A DNA stretch of 64,000 bases from Arthrobacter citreus. Its GTDB lineage: Bacteria; Bacillota; Bacilli; Bacillales; Bacillaceae_G. Positions 43,365 through 51,823 of the stretch are shown piece after piece (position 1 is the first letter of the stretch; every line of letters starts with the position of its first letter). A program made the position numbers and the translations under genes. The notes beneath the pieces were generated by a model. That model did no database searches and was not told where the DNA came from. It saw nothing but the letters and a program-made list of their open reading frames with translations. The DNA lies in NCBI GenBank assembly GCA_013200995.1, contig CP053688.1:4402001-4466000 (forward strand), written 5' to 3'.

Positions 43365-45587
43365 ATGAAAAAATTAAGTGCAATATTTTTAGCAGCCATT
43401 ATGTTATTTTTTACTACTATTCATTCATTTGCTGAAGTAAATAAAGAAATTTATTTAACGAAGAGAAGTCAAGTATCAAATGATTCAGCAGCTATTGCTG
43501 ATCGCATCTTAGGGGGAGAATTGTATGTTTCTCCAACCTATTCTTTTTATAAACCGACTAAAAAGATTACTTGGAAGGAGGATCCCTTTCATAGTACAAC
43601 ATGGCGTTTGTATTATCAAAGCTTAGATACTTTAAGTTTTTTAACAAATGCATATGAAAAAACGAATGATACAAAGTATTTATTATACGGTTTAAATTTA
43701 ATCAAGTCATTTTGGAGTGTAAATTCGAATCCGGCTAAGCCATCGGATTACTATACATATAATGCACATACTATTGCGAATCGCACGAATAATTTAATGT
43801 ATTTTTATCATTATTATGCAAATTCATCAGTAGCAACCCAAACAAATGAAGAATACATAAAGAATATACTTCGATTACATGGCAGCTTGTTAAATAGCTC
43901 TAAGTATTATGATACAAAAACAAACTATGGTTATTTTCAAGATCGTGCCCTTATTCAATTTGCGGCCTATTTCCCTGAAGAAGCAACGAGTTCAATATGG
44001 AGAGTAAATGCACTAAATCGAACGAAGGCTCATATAAAAAAGGATTTCACGGTAGATGGTCTTCATAAAGAACATAGTCCACAATATTTTGACGTTGTTA
44101 TGACTTTGATCGGGGATATAAATAAGATTGCAAATGATCGTGATTTGACGAATCTTTTACTAAAAGCACAAAATGCATTTGCGAAGCTTGTTTTATCAGA
44201 CTTTTCGGTTCCTAGATTAGGTGATACAGACTTTCGTTATTTACCAAGGCCGAGTCAATATTCAGTATTAGATCCTGAATTCGAATATGTTATTACAAAA
44301 GGAAAAAGTGGGGTACAACCACCATTAGTAAGTAATCTATCTAACGCAGTTGCAGTTATTAGAGATGGTTGGGGAGTAAATACTTCATCATTATTATTTA
44401 CAGCTAGTAATTTTAGTACCTCGCATAAACATGCTGATGATTTATCGTTTATCTATTCTCAAAATGGTAAGGAAATCTTTACCGATGGGGGTAAATATAA
44501 TTACAATACAAGCGATCCTTATCAAAAGTACTTAAGAACAACATTTGCTCATAATGTAGTTACGATTGATGGAAAGTCATATCCAATTTCAGTTAGCAAT
44601 GTTGGAAAATCTAAAATGACGAATTTTATTGATAGCCCAGAAAGTGTCATTATTACAGGAGAACATACAATTTATAGCGGTGTTCGAGTTTATCGTACAA
44701 TCGTGTACTTAAAGGAGAACAAAGTAACGCTCATTCAAGATGAAATTCTTTCAAATACTAGTCATAAAACAGAACAAATTTTTAATATTGGTCAAGGAAT
44801 CGAGAATTCAAAAATTGATCCAAGTACTTTTTTACTGAATCAATCGATTATGTTCAAACAACATAACTCTTCTAGCGTAAAAGAGTATTTTGGTCAGAAG
44901 ACACCAATTAGAGGATTTGCTTCTACGGTATTTAATAGTATTTATCCTATTAAACAATTAGATTTTCAATCTAGTGGAAAAAATGTTCAATATTTTACAA
45001 GTATAAGTAATAATGCTAATTCTGTGATGAATTTTTCATTAAATGAAGATTCATACAAAATAGACATGTCGGATGGAACATCATTTAATGTGATAAAACC
45101 ACTAGGCACACCATATGTTTATAATGTCTCTGATCAAGACAAGGTATTGAAAGGATTCACACAAGGTGGAGCATTAATAAGTGTAATGGATGGAACGAAG
45201 CTGATTGCTAGTGGACAAGCTGATCTTACTGGTAATTTTATGATTAGTTTACCACTTCAAAAAGCAGGCAAAAAGCTAAATATTGTTGTAACTAGTAAAA
45301 ATAAGCAATATAAGAATTCTGCGGTTACTGTAGTGCTGGATAAAACACCACCTAGTACGCCTACAGTAAAAACTGCTTCTAGTAAAACAAAAATAGTTAG
45401 TGGAACAACTGAAAAATACATTAGCGTATTAGCTAAAAATGGTAGTAAAACATATACAACTACATCTGATAAATATGGAAATTATCAACTAAAAATTCTT
45501 GATTTGAAAAAAGGGATTACCTTATCTGTATCGGCAAAGGATAGTGCAGGAAATATAAGTAAAGCAAAGCTAGTTAAAGTGAATTAG
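43365..45587 (+). CDS. Secreted heparinase II/III-like polysaccharide lyase with Ig-like repeats
   Basis: 740 aa. Sec signal peptide (1-23, ending SFA), an alpha/alpha-toroid N-terminal domain (about 30-320) with HTIANRTNN and HSPQYFDVVM, then a beta-sandwich domain starting NAVAVIRDGW with SHKHADDLSFIYSQNGKE. The Asn, Tyr and His of these motifs match catalytic residues in heparinase/alginate lyase families. Residues about 585-740 form two bacterial Ig-like modules (DKTPPSTPTV linker between), probably for wall or glycan binding. AGGAGGAAC precedes ATG. It stands between the polysaccharide genes and sleB with its own terminator; it likely trims a uronic-acid polymer, self-made or environmental. 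Confidence 0.85.
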   Translation: MKKLSAIFLAAIMLFFTTIHSFAEVNKEIYLTKRSQVSNDSAAIADRILGGELYVSPTYSFYKPTKKITWKEDPFHSTTWRLYYQSLDTLSFLTNAYEKTNDTKYLLYGLNLIKSFWSVNSNPAKPSDYYTYNAHTIANRTNNLMYFYHYYANSSVATQTNEEYIKNILRLHGSLLNSSKYYDTKTNYGYFQDRALIQFAAYFPEEATSSIWRVNALNRTKAHIKKDFTVDGLHKEHSPQYFDVVMTLIGDINKIANDRDLTNLLLKAQNAFAKLVLSDFSVPRLGDTDFRYLPRPSQYSVLDPEFEYVITKGKSGVQPPLVSNLSNAVAVIRDGWGVNTSSLLFTASNFSTSHKHADDLSFIYSQNGKEIFTDGGKYNYNTSDPYQKYLRTTFAHNVVTIDGKSYPISVSNVGKSKMTNFIDSPESVIITGEHTIYSGVRVYRTIVYLKENKVTLIQDEILSNTSHKTEQIFNIGQGIENSKIDPSTFLLNQSIMFKQHNSSSVKEYFGQKTPIRGFASTVFNSIYPIKQLDFQSSGKNVQYFTSISNNANSVMNFSLNEDSYKIDMSDGTSFNVIKPLGTPYVYNVSDQDKVLKGFTQGGALISVMDGTKLIASGQADLTGNFMISLPLQKAGKKLNIVVTSKNKQYKNSAVTVVLDKTPPSTPTVKTASSKTKIVSGTTEKYISVLAKNGSKTYTTTSDKYGNYQLKILDLKKGITLSVSAKDSAGNISKAKLVKVN

Positions 45588-45617
45588 TTTCACGAAAAAA
45601 CAGTCATAATATTATTC

Positions 45618-45654
45618 AAGACAATTTACCATCAAGGTGAATTGTCTTTTTTTA
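45618..45654 (+). terminator. Rho-independent terminator, similar to 38502
   Basis: AAGACAATTTACC pairs with GGTGAATTGTCTT and ends in TTTTTTT. Compare 38502-38535, which differs by only a few bases. Confidence 0.93.
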
Positions 45655-45782
45655 TTAAAAGAAACAATTATCTCATCACAATCAGATGGATCTAAAAAAT
45701 TCACTTTTTAAATTTTTTTACATAAATTGGGTGTTCTTGAAAAAAATACGAAAAGGGATATTTATACTTTAGGAGGTTTGAA

Positions 45783-46499
45783 ATGAGGAAACTAGTTTTC
45801 TTAAAGGGTCCGTTAATTTTTTGGATCGTTTTTATGAGCATTTTCTGTAATGTTCAGCTCAATAATGTACAAGCTTTTACAAGCCAAGTGTTACAAATGG
45901 GTGCTACCGGAGAGGATGTTATTGAATTACAGTCTCGCTTAAAATACAACGGTTATTACACTAGTAAAGTAGATGGTGTCTTTGGATATAACACATACTG
46001 GGCCGTTAGAAACTTTCAAAACAACTTTGGGATGCCAGTTGATGGAATTGTAGGAGCAAAAACAAAAGCAATGCTAGTAAAAGCTACAAAATATGAAAGG
46101 TCCGGAAATACAGGTAATTCTGGATCAAATGTACCAAATGGTTATTCGCAAAATGATATTCAGCTAATGGCAAATGCAGTTTATGGAGAATCGCGTGGCG
46201 AACCGTATATCGGTCAAGTGGCTGTTGCAGCAGTAATTTTGAATCGTGTAAGTAATTCTTCATTTCCAAATACAGTTTCAGGTGTCATTTTTGAACCAGG
46301 TGCCTTTACTGCAGTATCTGATGGACAAATCTATTTAACGCCGAATGAGACTGCAAAAAATGCAGTTTTAGATGCTGTAAATGGATGGGATCCAAGCGAA
46401 AATGCTTTATATTATTTTAATCCTGACACAGCGACTAGTGCTTGGATTTGGAGCCGACCACAAATTAAGCAAATTGGTAGACATATATTTTGCCGATAA
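45783..46499 (+). CDS. sleB: Spore cortex-lytic enzyme SleB
   Basis: 238 aa. Signal peptide/membrane helix (1-31, ending VQA), an N-terminal peptidoglycan-binding domain with LQSRLKYNGYYTSKVDGVFGYNTYWAVRNFQ, a short Gly/Ser/Asn linker, and a C-terminal hydrolase_2 domain with the catalytic Glu in AVYGESRGEPYIGQVAVAAVILNR. It is a lytic transglycosylase acting on muramic-lactam cortex during germination. Paired with ypeB as in Bacillus, 15 bp apart. AGGAGGTTTGAA precedes ATG. Forespore (sigma-G) expression is known for the family; I could not define a clear sigma-G promoter here. Confidence 0.95.
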   Translation: MRKLVFLKGPLIFWIVFMSIFCNVQLNNVQAFTSQVLQMGATGEDVIELQSRLKYNGYYTSKVDGVFGYNTYWAVRNFQNNFGMPVDGIVGAKTKAMLVKATKYERSGNTGNSGSNVPNGYSQNDIQLMANAVYGESRGEPYIGQVAVAAVILNRVSNSSFPNTVSGVIFEPGAFTAVSDGQIYLTPNETAKNAVLDAVNGWDPSENALYYFNPDTATSAWIWSRPQIKQIGRHIFCR

Positions 46500-46514
46500 G
46501 AAAGGAGTGTTTGT

Positions 46515-47855
46515 GTGATTAAAGAAGCTGCAATAGGCGTTTTAGCAGTAGGAATATTAGGAACTTCATATTGGGGTTATACAGAGCATAAAGCTAAAAA
46601 CGAAATTAAAGTTCAGGCAGAAAACAATTATCAACGTGCATTCCATGAATTGACTTATGAATTAGATTTATTACACGATAAAATTGGTGACACCTTGGCA
46701 ATGAAGTCGAAGTCATCCATCTCACCAGCCCTCGTTGAAGTATGGGGTATTACCTCACAAGCTCATTCTAATGTGGGACAGCTGCCACTGCGACTTTTAC
46801 CAATTAATAATACAGAAGAGTTTCTAACCGATATAGGTGACTTCAGTTATCGAACTGCAGTAAGAGATTTGGATAAAGAACCTTTGACTGAAAACGAATA
46901 CGCAAAGCTACAAAAATTATATGAGAACTCTGCTGAGATACAAGGTGAGATTCGAAAAGTGCAGCATATGGTTTTTGAAAATAAACTGCGTTGGATGGAT
47001 GTTGAACTCGCTTATGCAAAGGATCAAAATCCAAAAAATAACGCAATTATTGACGGATTTAAAACAGTCGAAAAGAATGTAATGACATATTCGGATGCAA
47101 ATGCAGATCCTTCACTGACTGATTTTAAAGTAAATCGGTCAAACCTAGCGAATGTAAAAGGTGAAAAAGTAACAAAAGAACAAGCAATCGATATTGCCAA
47201 GAAATTTCTAGAATTAAATAGTACTGTACAAATAAAAGCTCAACTCACAGGCGAGAAATTAAAAGATCGATACTATACTTTAGAAATTAGGGAACCAAAA
47301 ACAAATAGTGAAATTTATATGGATATTACTGAAAAGGGAGGCTATCCTGTTTGGGTAATTGATAGCCGAGCTATAAAACCACAAAAAGTCGACTTGAATC
47401 AAGCTTCAATTAATGGCCTTAAATTTTTAGAAAGAAATAAATTCTCAAATATGGAGCTTACCGAAAGCTCGCAATATGATACTGTCGGTGTATTTACTTA
47501 TGTTTCAAAGCAGGATGGTGTCAGAATATATCCTGAATCCGTTACGATGAAGATAGCTCTTGATGACGGAAGTATTGTTGGATTTTCATCAAGAAATTAT
47601 TTATCAGCATTTGCGAAAAGAACGATTCCAAAGCCAAAAATATCAGTTGAACAGGCGCGAAATAATATTAGTTCAAATATAAAAATAATGGAAGAGCGCA
47701 AAGCAATTATTTTAAATAAATTAAATCAAGAAGTGCTCTGCTACGAATTTGTTGGCATTAGAGGGAATGATACATATCAAGTATTTATTAATGCAGATAC
47801 TGGTATAGAAGAGCAGATTAAAAAGTTAAATGTTCTTGTTGAAAACTATGACTGA
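46515..47855 (+). CDS. ypeB: Germination protein YpeB
   Basis: 446 aa. N-terminal signal/anchor helix (about 5-22), a helical domain, then three PepSY-type repeats (for example VTKEQAIDIAKKFLELNS and ISVEQARNNISSNI). YpeB and SleB need each other for stable placement in the spore. The start is GTG 46515 with AAAGGAG 7-8 bp upstream. Complete length compared with the B. subtilis protein (about 450 aa). Confidence 0.95.
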   Translation: MIKEAAIGVLAVGILGTSYWGYTEHKAKNEIKVQAENNYQRAFHELTYELDLLHDKIGDTLAMKSKSSISPALVEVWGITSQAHSNVGQLPLRLLPINNTEEFLTDIGDFSYRTAVRDLDKEPLTENEYAKLQKLYENSAEIQGEIRKVQHMVFENKLRWMDVELAYAKDQNPKNNAIIDGFKTVEKNVMTYSDANADPSLTDFKVNRSNLANVKGEKVTKEQAIDIAKKFLELNSTVQIKAQLTGEKLKDRYYTLEIREPKTNSEIYMDITEKGGYPVWVIDSRAIKPQKVDLNQASINGLKFLERNKFSNMELTESSQYDTVGVFTYVSKQDGVRIYPESVTMKIALDDGSIVGFSSRNYLSAFAKRTIPKPKISVEQARNNISSNIKIMEERKAIILNKLNQEVLCYEFVGIRGNDTYQVFINADTGIEEQIKKLNVLVENYD

Positions 47856-47883
47856 TCTAAGTAGCTGTCTGAAGTTCTCAGCC

Positions 47884-47914
47884 AGAGCCTTAAGTTATTA
47901 AGACTTAAGGCTCT
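47884..47914 (+). terminator. Hairpin after ypeB without a T-tract
   Basis: AGAGCCTTAAG and CTTAAGGCTCT form a perfect 11-bp stem, followed by GCTTAG. Probably an end-of-operon structure but not a classical terminator. Confidence 0.6.
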
Positions 47915-47945
47915 GCTTAGTATCATTTAGAATGGAAATTTATAA

Positions 47946-47995
47946 TTGACAATTTTAGTAAGGTACCTTATTATCATATTTAATAAGGTACCTTA
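47946..47995 (+). promoter_or_regulatory. Promoter with two TAAGGTACCTTA operators
   Basis: TTGACA (47946-47951), 17-bp spacer, TATTAT (47969-47974). The perfect 12-bp palindrome TAAGGTACCTTA occurs at 47959-47970, inside the spacer and touching the -10, and again at 47984-47995, 25 bp later. Autorepression by the MarR-type product of the next gene is the natural reading. Confidence 0.85.
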
Positions 47996-48046
47996 CTTTT
48001 TTGAGTGAAGTTATAATTTTTCAAAATACTATTTGGAGGTATTAGT

Positions 48047-48943
48047 ATGACCAAACTAAATGAGAATGATCTAATTGAACAATTTTTTAGACTTGAAAAT
48101 CAACTTCGAAAATATTTCGTTATTAAATCAAGAGAAAGCGGAGTATTACGCAACAAGCTTTTAGGTCAGGGACGTATATTGAGTTTACTAAAATTAAAAC
48201 CAAAAACGACGCAAAAAGAACTATCTTATTTATTAGATATGAGACCGCAATCATTGGGAGAGCTACTAGGTAAACTTGAGAAGAAAGGGTATCTTACTCG
48301 CGAACCATTAGAAAATGACCGTCGTATTTTATCTATTCAGCTAACAGAAGCAGGATTAGAAGCAGCGAATGAAAACGAAAAACAACAAGATGAATTGAAT
48401 GTTTTTGATGTTCTTTCAGATGAAGAAAAATTTAGTTTTTCCGAAATCACTTTAAAGTTACTAGATGCATTAGAGCAAGAATTGTCACAAAACGGTGGTG
48501 AATATCGAAGAGTCAGAAGTCATGATGAAAGTGAGCTTGTTCAACGACTTCGTGGATTTAGAGACGAACATCCCCTTCGTAGAGTTAAGCGTGAACATAG
48601 TCTTAGAAGAGCTAGACACGAACACGAATCAAGGGAATTTGAATCTGGCCAAGACCAAAGAGAATTTGAACAAGAACATGACCAAAGAGGTTTTGGACCA
48701 GGACATGGCCGAGATGGATTTAGAACGAGACGGGATCCACGTGGTTTTGGTCCAGGTGAACCCCCCCGTGGATATGGACCAGGATTTGATCCACGTGAAT
48801 TTAGGCCACATGAAGACACGCGTGACTATGGGAGAGAACAAGCCCAACGCGCATTCAGACCCGAACGTGACCCACAAAATTACGAATTTCATCAAAGCAG
48901 TATGGAAAAAGATTCACCGGATCATGACGATGAAAACTCATAA
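48047..48943 (+). CDS. MarR-family regulator with a 10 x 9-residue repeat tail
   Basis: 298 aa. Residues 1-145 are an ordinary MarR winged helix domain (LLKLKPKTTQKELSYLLDM, SLGELLGKLEKKGYLTREP, wing NDRRILSIQLTEAG). The rest is an Arg/His/Glu/Asp/Gly-rich extension. From residue 193 to 282 it is ten back-to-back 9-residue units of the form x-D-P/Q-R-x-F/Y-x-P-x (examples HDQRGFGPG, RDPRGFGPG, FDPREFRPH). MarR proteins normally end near residue 150. The tail is probably disordered and may bind nucleic acid or condense. TTTGGAGG precedes ATG. The gene is monocistronic; the two operators in front suggest autoregulation. No efflux gene is adjacent. Confidence 0.85.
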   Translation: MTKLNENDLIEQFFRLENQLRKYFVIKSRESGVLRNKLLGQGRILSLLKLKPKTTQKELSYLLDMRPQSLGELLGKLEKKGYLTREPLENDRRILSIQLTEAGLEAANENEKQQDELNVFDVLSDEEKFSFSEITLKLLDALEQELSQNGGEYRRVRSHDESELVQRLRGFRDEHPLRRVKREHSLRRARHEHESREFESGQDQREFEQEHDQRGFGPGHGRDGFRTRRDPRGFGPGEPPRGYGPGFDPREFRPHEDTRDYGREQAQRAFRPERDPQNYEFHQSSMEKDSPDHDDENS

Positions 48944-48954
48944 TAAGTAAAAGG

Positions 48955-48986
48955 AAATGGCTTCGTTAATTAGCCATTTTTTTTGT
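48955..48986 (+). terminator. Rho-independent terminator of the marR-type gene
   Basis: AAATGGCT and AGCCATTT around an 8-base loop, followed by TTTTTT. Confidence 0.92.
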
Positions 48987-49669
48987 TTGTGAGTAAGGAA
49001 AAGAGTAAAAACCAAAAATAACATACTCATAAAAGGCCGTTTAGTAACAGCCTAAGGAGGATGTCACAAATTTGCACAGGGGCATCCTTGATTTTATAAA
49101 TATGGAATTTTAAAAGAAGATCGTCGAGGTGCAAATTAGAACGATAAACGTGCAAATAAGTAATTAGAAACTGCAAATAAAGGTCGAACTGCAAATAAAA
49201 TTAGCAAAACTGCAATTAAAAATAACAAAACTGCAAATAAAATTAGCAAACCGACTCTTAGTTTTTCAGAATATAAAATACCGAGATGCTAGTTGTTTGG
49301 AGAGCAAATTTAATTACTAGTTTATAAATAGACGTTTTACACATACCATTTCTTTTTTATGGATAGTCTCTTTCGCATTTCTAGTTCAAAACACCAGTCA
49401 TTTTTATTACGAATATGAGACTTTAGTTTTGCTATCTGATCATCATAATCTTGTTAATTGAGTTTAGTAAGACAATCTACCCAAAGCATGAGCAGTGCTT
49501 TATTTGAAGCGACTCTAAATGTGAAAATCTATAGGTTTCGACCAGTAAAAAAATTTTTTTATATTTGTCCTATTGTCCAAAATGGTGAATATATATTTCT
49601 TGAGATTAAAATTTTAGGGGAGAGAGGTAAGTTCGTAAGGTCTGCTTGGTAGTAGAAGTTTAATTGTGT
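48987..49669. other. About 680 bp without a convincing gene
   Basis: Holds an imperfect hairpin at about 49055-49091 (AGGATG...CATCCT), the TGCAAATAA array (49130-49252) and A/T-rich sequence. A 64-codon frame at 49458-49652 has no ribosome site and no recognisable features. A fragment GTAAGACAATCTACCC near 49467 resembles the left arm of the terminators at 38502 and 45618. Confidence 0.6.
49130..49252 (+). repeat. 21-bp-period intergenic array (TGCAAATAA type), 6 units
   Basis: GCAAAT/GCAATT starts at 49131, 49152, 49173, 49191, 49212 and 49233: spacings 21, 21, 18, 21, 21. Unit consensus is about CTGCAAATAAAATTAGCAAAA. The core word differs from the ATATCAAC arrays but period, location behind a terminator, and A-rich unit bodies are the same. 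Confidence 0.82.
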
Positions 49670-49683
49670 TGTAAGCGTTTTCT
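49670..49683 (+). promoter_or_regulatory. Perfect cre site of the PTS operon
   Basis: TGTAAGCGTTTTCT matches the CcpA consensus TGWAARCGYTWNCW at all 14 positions and lies 21 bp before the first PTS start codon. Repression by CcpA in the presence of glucose is expected. The promoter is not obvious. Confidence 0.85.
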
Positions 49684-49704
49684 TTAGAGAGAAGGGGGGA
49701 TTTA

Positions 49705-50010
49705 ATGAATATTTTACTATGTTGCGCTGCCGGTATGTCTACAAGTTTATTAGTTACGAAAATGGAAGCTGCTGCAAAGTCCGAAGGGATCGAAGCAAGA
49801 ATTTGGGCAGTAAGCGCTAATGATGTTAAAAATCATCTTGATCAAGCAGATGTATTACTCGTAGGTCCCCAAGTAAGGTATCTACTTCCACAATTAAAGA
49901 AAGAAGGTTCACAAAAAGGAATTCCGGTTGATGCCATAAACCCTGTTCACTACGGGATGTGTAAAGGAGCAGAGGTCCTGAAATTTGCAATCGATTTAAT
50001 AGGTTCATAA
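49705..50010 (+). CDS. PTS lactose/cellobiose-family IIB component
   Basis: 101 aa phosphocarrier. [16 protein letters not shown] carries the phosphorylated Cys7 (CxAGMSTS motif). It passes phosphate from IIA to the sugar held by IIC. Family: cellobiose/chitobiose IIB (CelA, ChbB, LicB). AAGGGGGGA precedes ATG 49705. First gene of a five-gene operon IIB-IIC-IIA-GH4 glucosidase-ChbG. Confidence 0.93.
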   Translation: MNILLCCAAGMSTSLLVTKMEAAAKSEGIEARIWAVSANDVKNHLDQADVLLVGPQVRYLLPQLKKEGSQKGIPVDAINPVHYGMCKGAEVLKFAIDLIGS

Positions 50011-50032
50011 TTTCATATAGGGGTGATTTGTA

Positions 50033-51349
50033 ATGGCCAACTTTACTCAGATGTTGGAAGAGAAAGTAATGCCTGTTGCTGGTAAAATTGCGGGTCAACG
50101 ACACTTGCAAGCATTACGTGATGGAATTATTTTAACGCTACCTCTTATCATTGTCGGTTCTATTTTCTTAATTTTAGGCTTCTTACCTTTTGACAGTTAT
50201 CCGGAATTTATGGCAAAAACTTTTGGCGCTGCTTGGCAAACAAAGCTGCTCTATCCGGTAAGTGCTTCGTTTGATATTATGGCGCTAATTGCAGGATTTG
50301 GTATCGCTTATCGACTTGCTGAACATTACAAAGTAGATGCATTGAATGCTGGTTCGATTTCAATTGCTTCGTTTATTTTATCAACACCATACTTCACAAT
50401 GTTTACTCCTACTGGTGCAACTGCAGCAATAAAAGTAGGCGGAGTACTACCTATGGCGTTTTTAGGAAGTAAAGGTCTGTTTGTTGCTATTATTATTGCT
50501 TTATTCTCAACCGAAATTTATAGATGGGTAATTCAGAGGAATTTTGTCATTAAGATGCCGGATGGTGTACCACCAAGTGTAAGTAAATCATTCGTTGCAT
50601 TATTTCCAGCTTTTTTAGTTATTCTTTGCGTATGGATTATTCGTTTATTAATTGAACACACACACTACCAAACTTTACACAATGTTGTAGGTGATTTATT
50701 ACAAGATCCACTTAGTAAACTTGGTGGATCATTAGCAGGTGCCTTAATAGCGGTATTATTAATTCAATTATTATGGTCAGTTGGTTTACACGGTGCGGCA
50801 ATTGTTGGTGGCGTAATGGGTCCAGTATGGTTGGCAGCAACTGATGCAAACCGTATGGCTTTACAAGCACACCATGCAATGCCAAACGTTGTTACACAAC
50901 AATTCTTTGATATCTTCGTCTATATGGGCGGTTCTGGTGCAACTATTTGTTTTGCACTTATGATGCTACTATTTGCAAAGAGTCAGCATGCAAAGCAATT
51001 GGGAAGACTATCGATCGGTCCTGGTATCTTTAATATTAATGAGCCAATTACTTTCGGGGCACCGGTAGTAATGAACCCATTACTGTTAGTTCCATTTATT
51101 TTAACTCCATTAGTTCTTGTTGTGACCACATATATAGGAATGAAGACCGGTTTTGCACCAAAAACTCACGGTATTGCCATTCCTTGGACGACTCCACCAA
51201 TTATCGGCGGTTGGCTAGCAACTGGAGGTAACTGGAGAGGATCTGCAATGCAATTGATTAACCTAGTTATTGCATTTTTAATCTACTTCCCGTTCTTCAG
51301 AATGTGGGATAAACAAAACTTGAAAACTGAAAATAGTTCTACTAACTAA
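50033..51349 (+). CDS. PTS lactose/cellobiose-family IIC permease
   Basis: 438 aa with about ten membrane helices. GIFNINEPITFGAPVVMNP is the diagnostic IIC motif, with the catalytic His/Glu in the NEPITFG region, preceded by LLWSVGLHGAAIVGGVMGPVWLA. Takes up a beta-linked disaccharide with phosphorylation. AGGGGTG precedes ATG. Followed by a hairpin before the IIA gene, so downstream genes may be expressed at a lower level. Confidence 0.93.
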   Translation: MANFTQMLEEKVMPVAGKIAGQRHLQALRDGIILTLPLIIVGSIFLILGFLPFDSYPEFMAKTFGAAWQTKLLYPVSASFDIMALIAGFGIAYRLAEHYKVDALNAGSISIASFILSTPYFTMFTPTGATAAIKVGGVLPMAFLGSKGLFVAIIIALFSTEIYRWVIQRNFVIKMPDGVPPSVSKSFVALFPAFLVILCVWIIRLLIEHTHYQTLHNVVGDLLQDPLSKLGGSLAGALIAVLLIQLLWSVGLHGAAIVGGVMGPVWLAATDANRMALQAHHAMPNVVTQQFFDIFVYMGGSGATICFALMMLLFAKSQHAKQLGRLSIGPGIFNINEPITFGAPVVMNPLLLVPFILTPLVLVVTTYIGMKTGFAPKTHGIAIPWTTPPIIGGWLATGGNWRGSAMQLINLVIAFLIYFPFFRMWDKQNLKTENSSTN

Positions 51350-51358
51350 AAGGGCTTT

Positions 51359-51400
51359 CCCCAGACTGTTTACAAAATCAGTCTGGGTATCTTATTTATT
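51359..51400 (+). terminator. Intra-operon hairpin between IIC and IIA genes
   Basis: CCCAGACTG pairs with CAGTCTGGG around a 10-base loop; the following TATCTTATTTATT is only partly T-rich, so read-through into IIA is likely. Confidence 0.7.
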
Positions 51401-51484
51401 ATTTTTTGTAAACACACTGGAAGCTTGCCCTGTGGCAGGCTCTTGGTATTGTTTTCTTCAAATCTATTGAAGGGTGTGATTCAA

Positions 51485-51805
51485 ATGACAAAGGAAGAAT
51501 TGTACAACCTATCTTTTCAACTAATTTTGCATAGTGGAAATGCTAGAAGTCTTGCAATGGAGGCGATTTATACAGCTAAGGAAAAAAATTTTGATTTAGC
51601 GTTTGAAAAGCTTTCAGAGGCAGATCGTGAATTTAGTCATGCACATCGTTTTCAAACTCAATTGATTCAGGCAGAAGCTGGGGGAGAGGATTTTGATACT
51701 CCAATCCTATTAATCCATGCCCAAGATCATTTAATGACAGCAATGACGTTAAAGGATTTAGCGAGGGAAATTATTGAGCTGCGGCAAGAAGTTAACAACA
51801 AATAA
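51485..51805 (+). CDS. PTS lactose/cellobiose-family IIA component
   Basis: 106 aa helical bundle. ILLIHAQDHLMTAMTLKDLA contains the conserved His pair His78/His82 of LacF/ChbA-type IIA; one of them takes phosphate from HPr. I start at ATG 51485 (GAAGGGTG upstream); a longer frame from 51425 adds 20 residues with no family match. Followed by the GH4 gene after 18 bp. Confidence 0.93.
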   Translation: MTKEELYNLSFQLILHSGNARSLAMEAIYTAKEKNFDLAFEKLSEADREFSHAHRFQTQLIQAEAGGEDFDTPILLIHAQDHLMTAMTLKDLAREIIELRQEVNNK

Positions 51806-51823
51806 AAGGAGGTTTACATAGTA

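Noticed and set aside
48495..48950. 151-codon second frame inside the MarR tail, and long antisense frames
   Set aside because: A 27-bp repeat keeps alternative frames open; the MarR frame has the domain, ribosome site and continuity.
49458..49652. 64-codon frame before the PTS operon
   Set aside because: No ribosome site, no domain, sequence unlike neighbouring genes.
49255..49700. Sigma-54 promoter for the PTS operon
   Set aside because: No GG-N10-GC (-24/-12) element found, and no LevR/RocR-type activator gene nearby.
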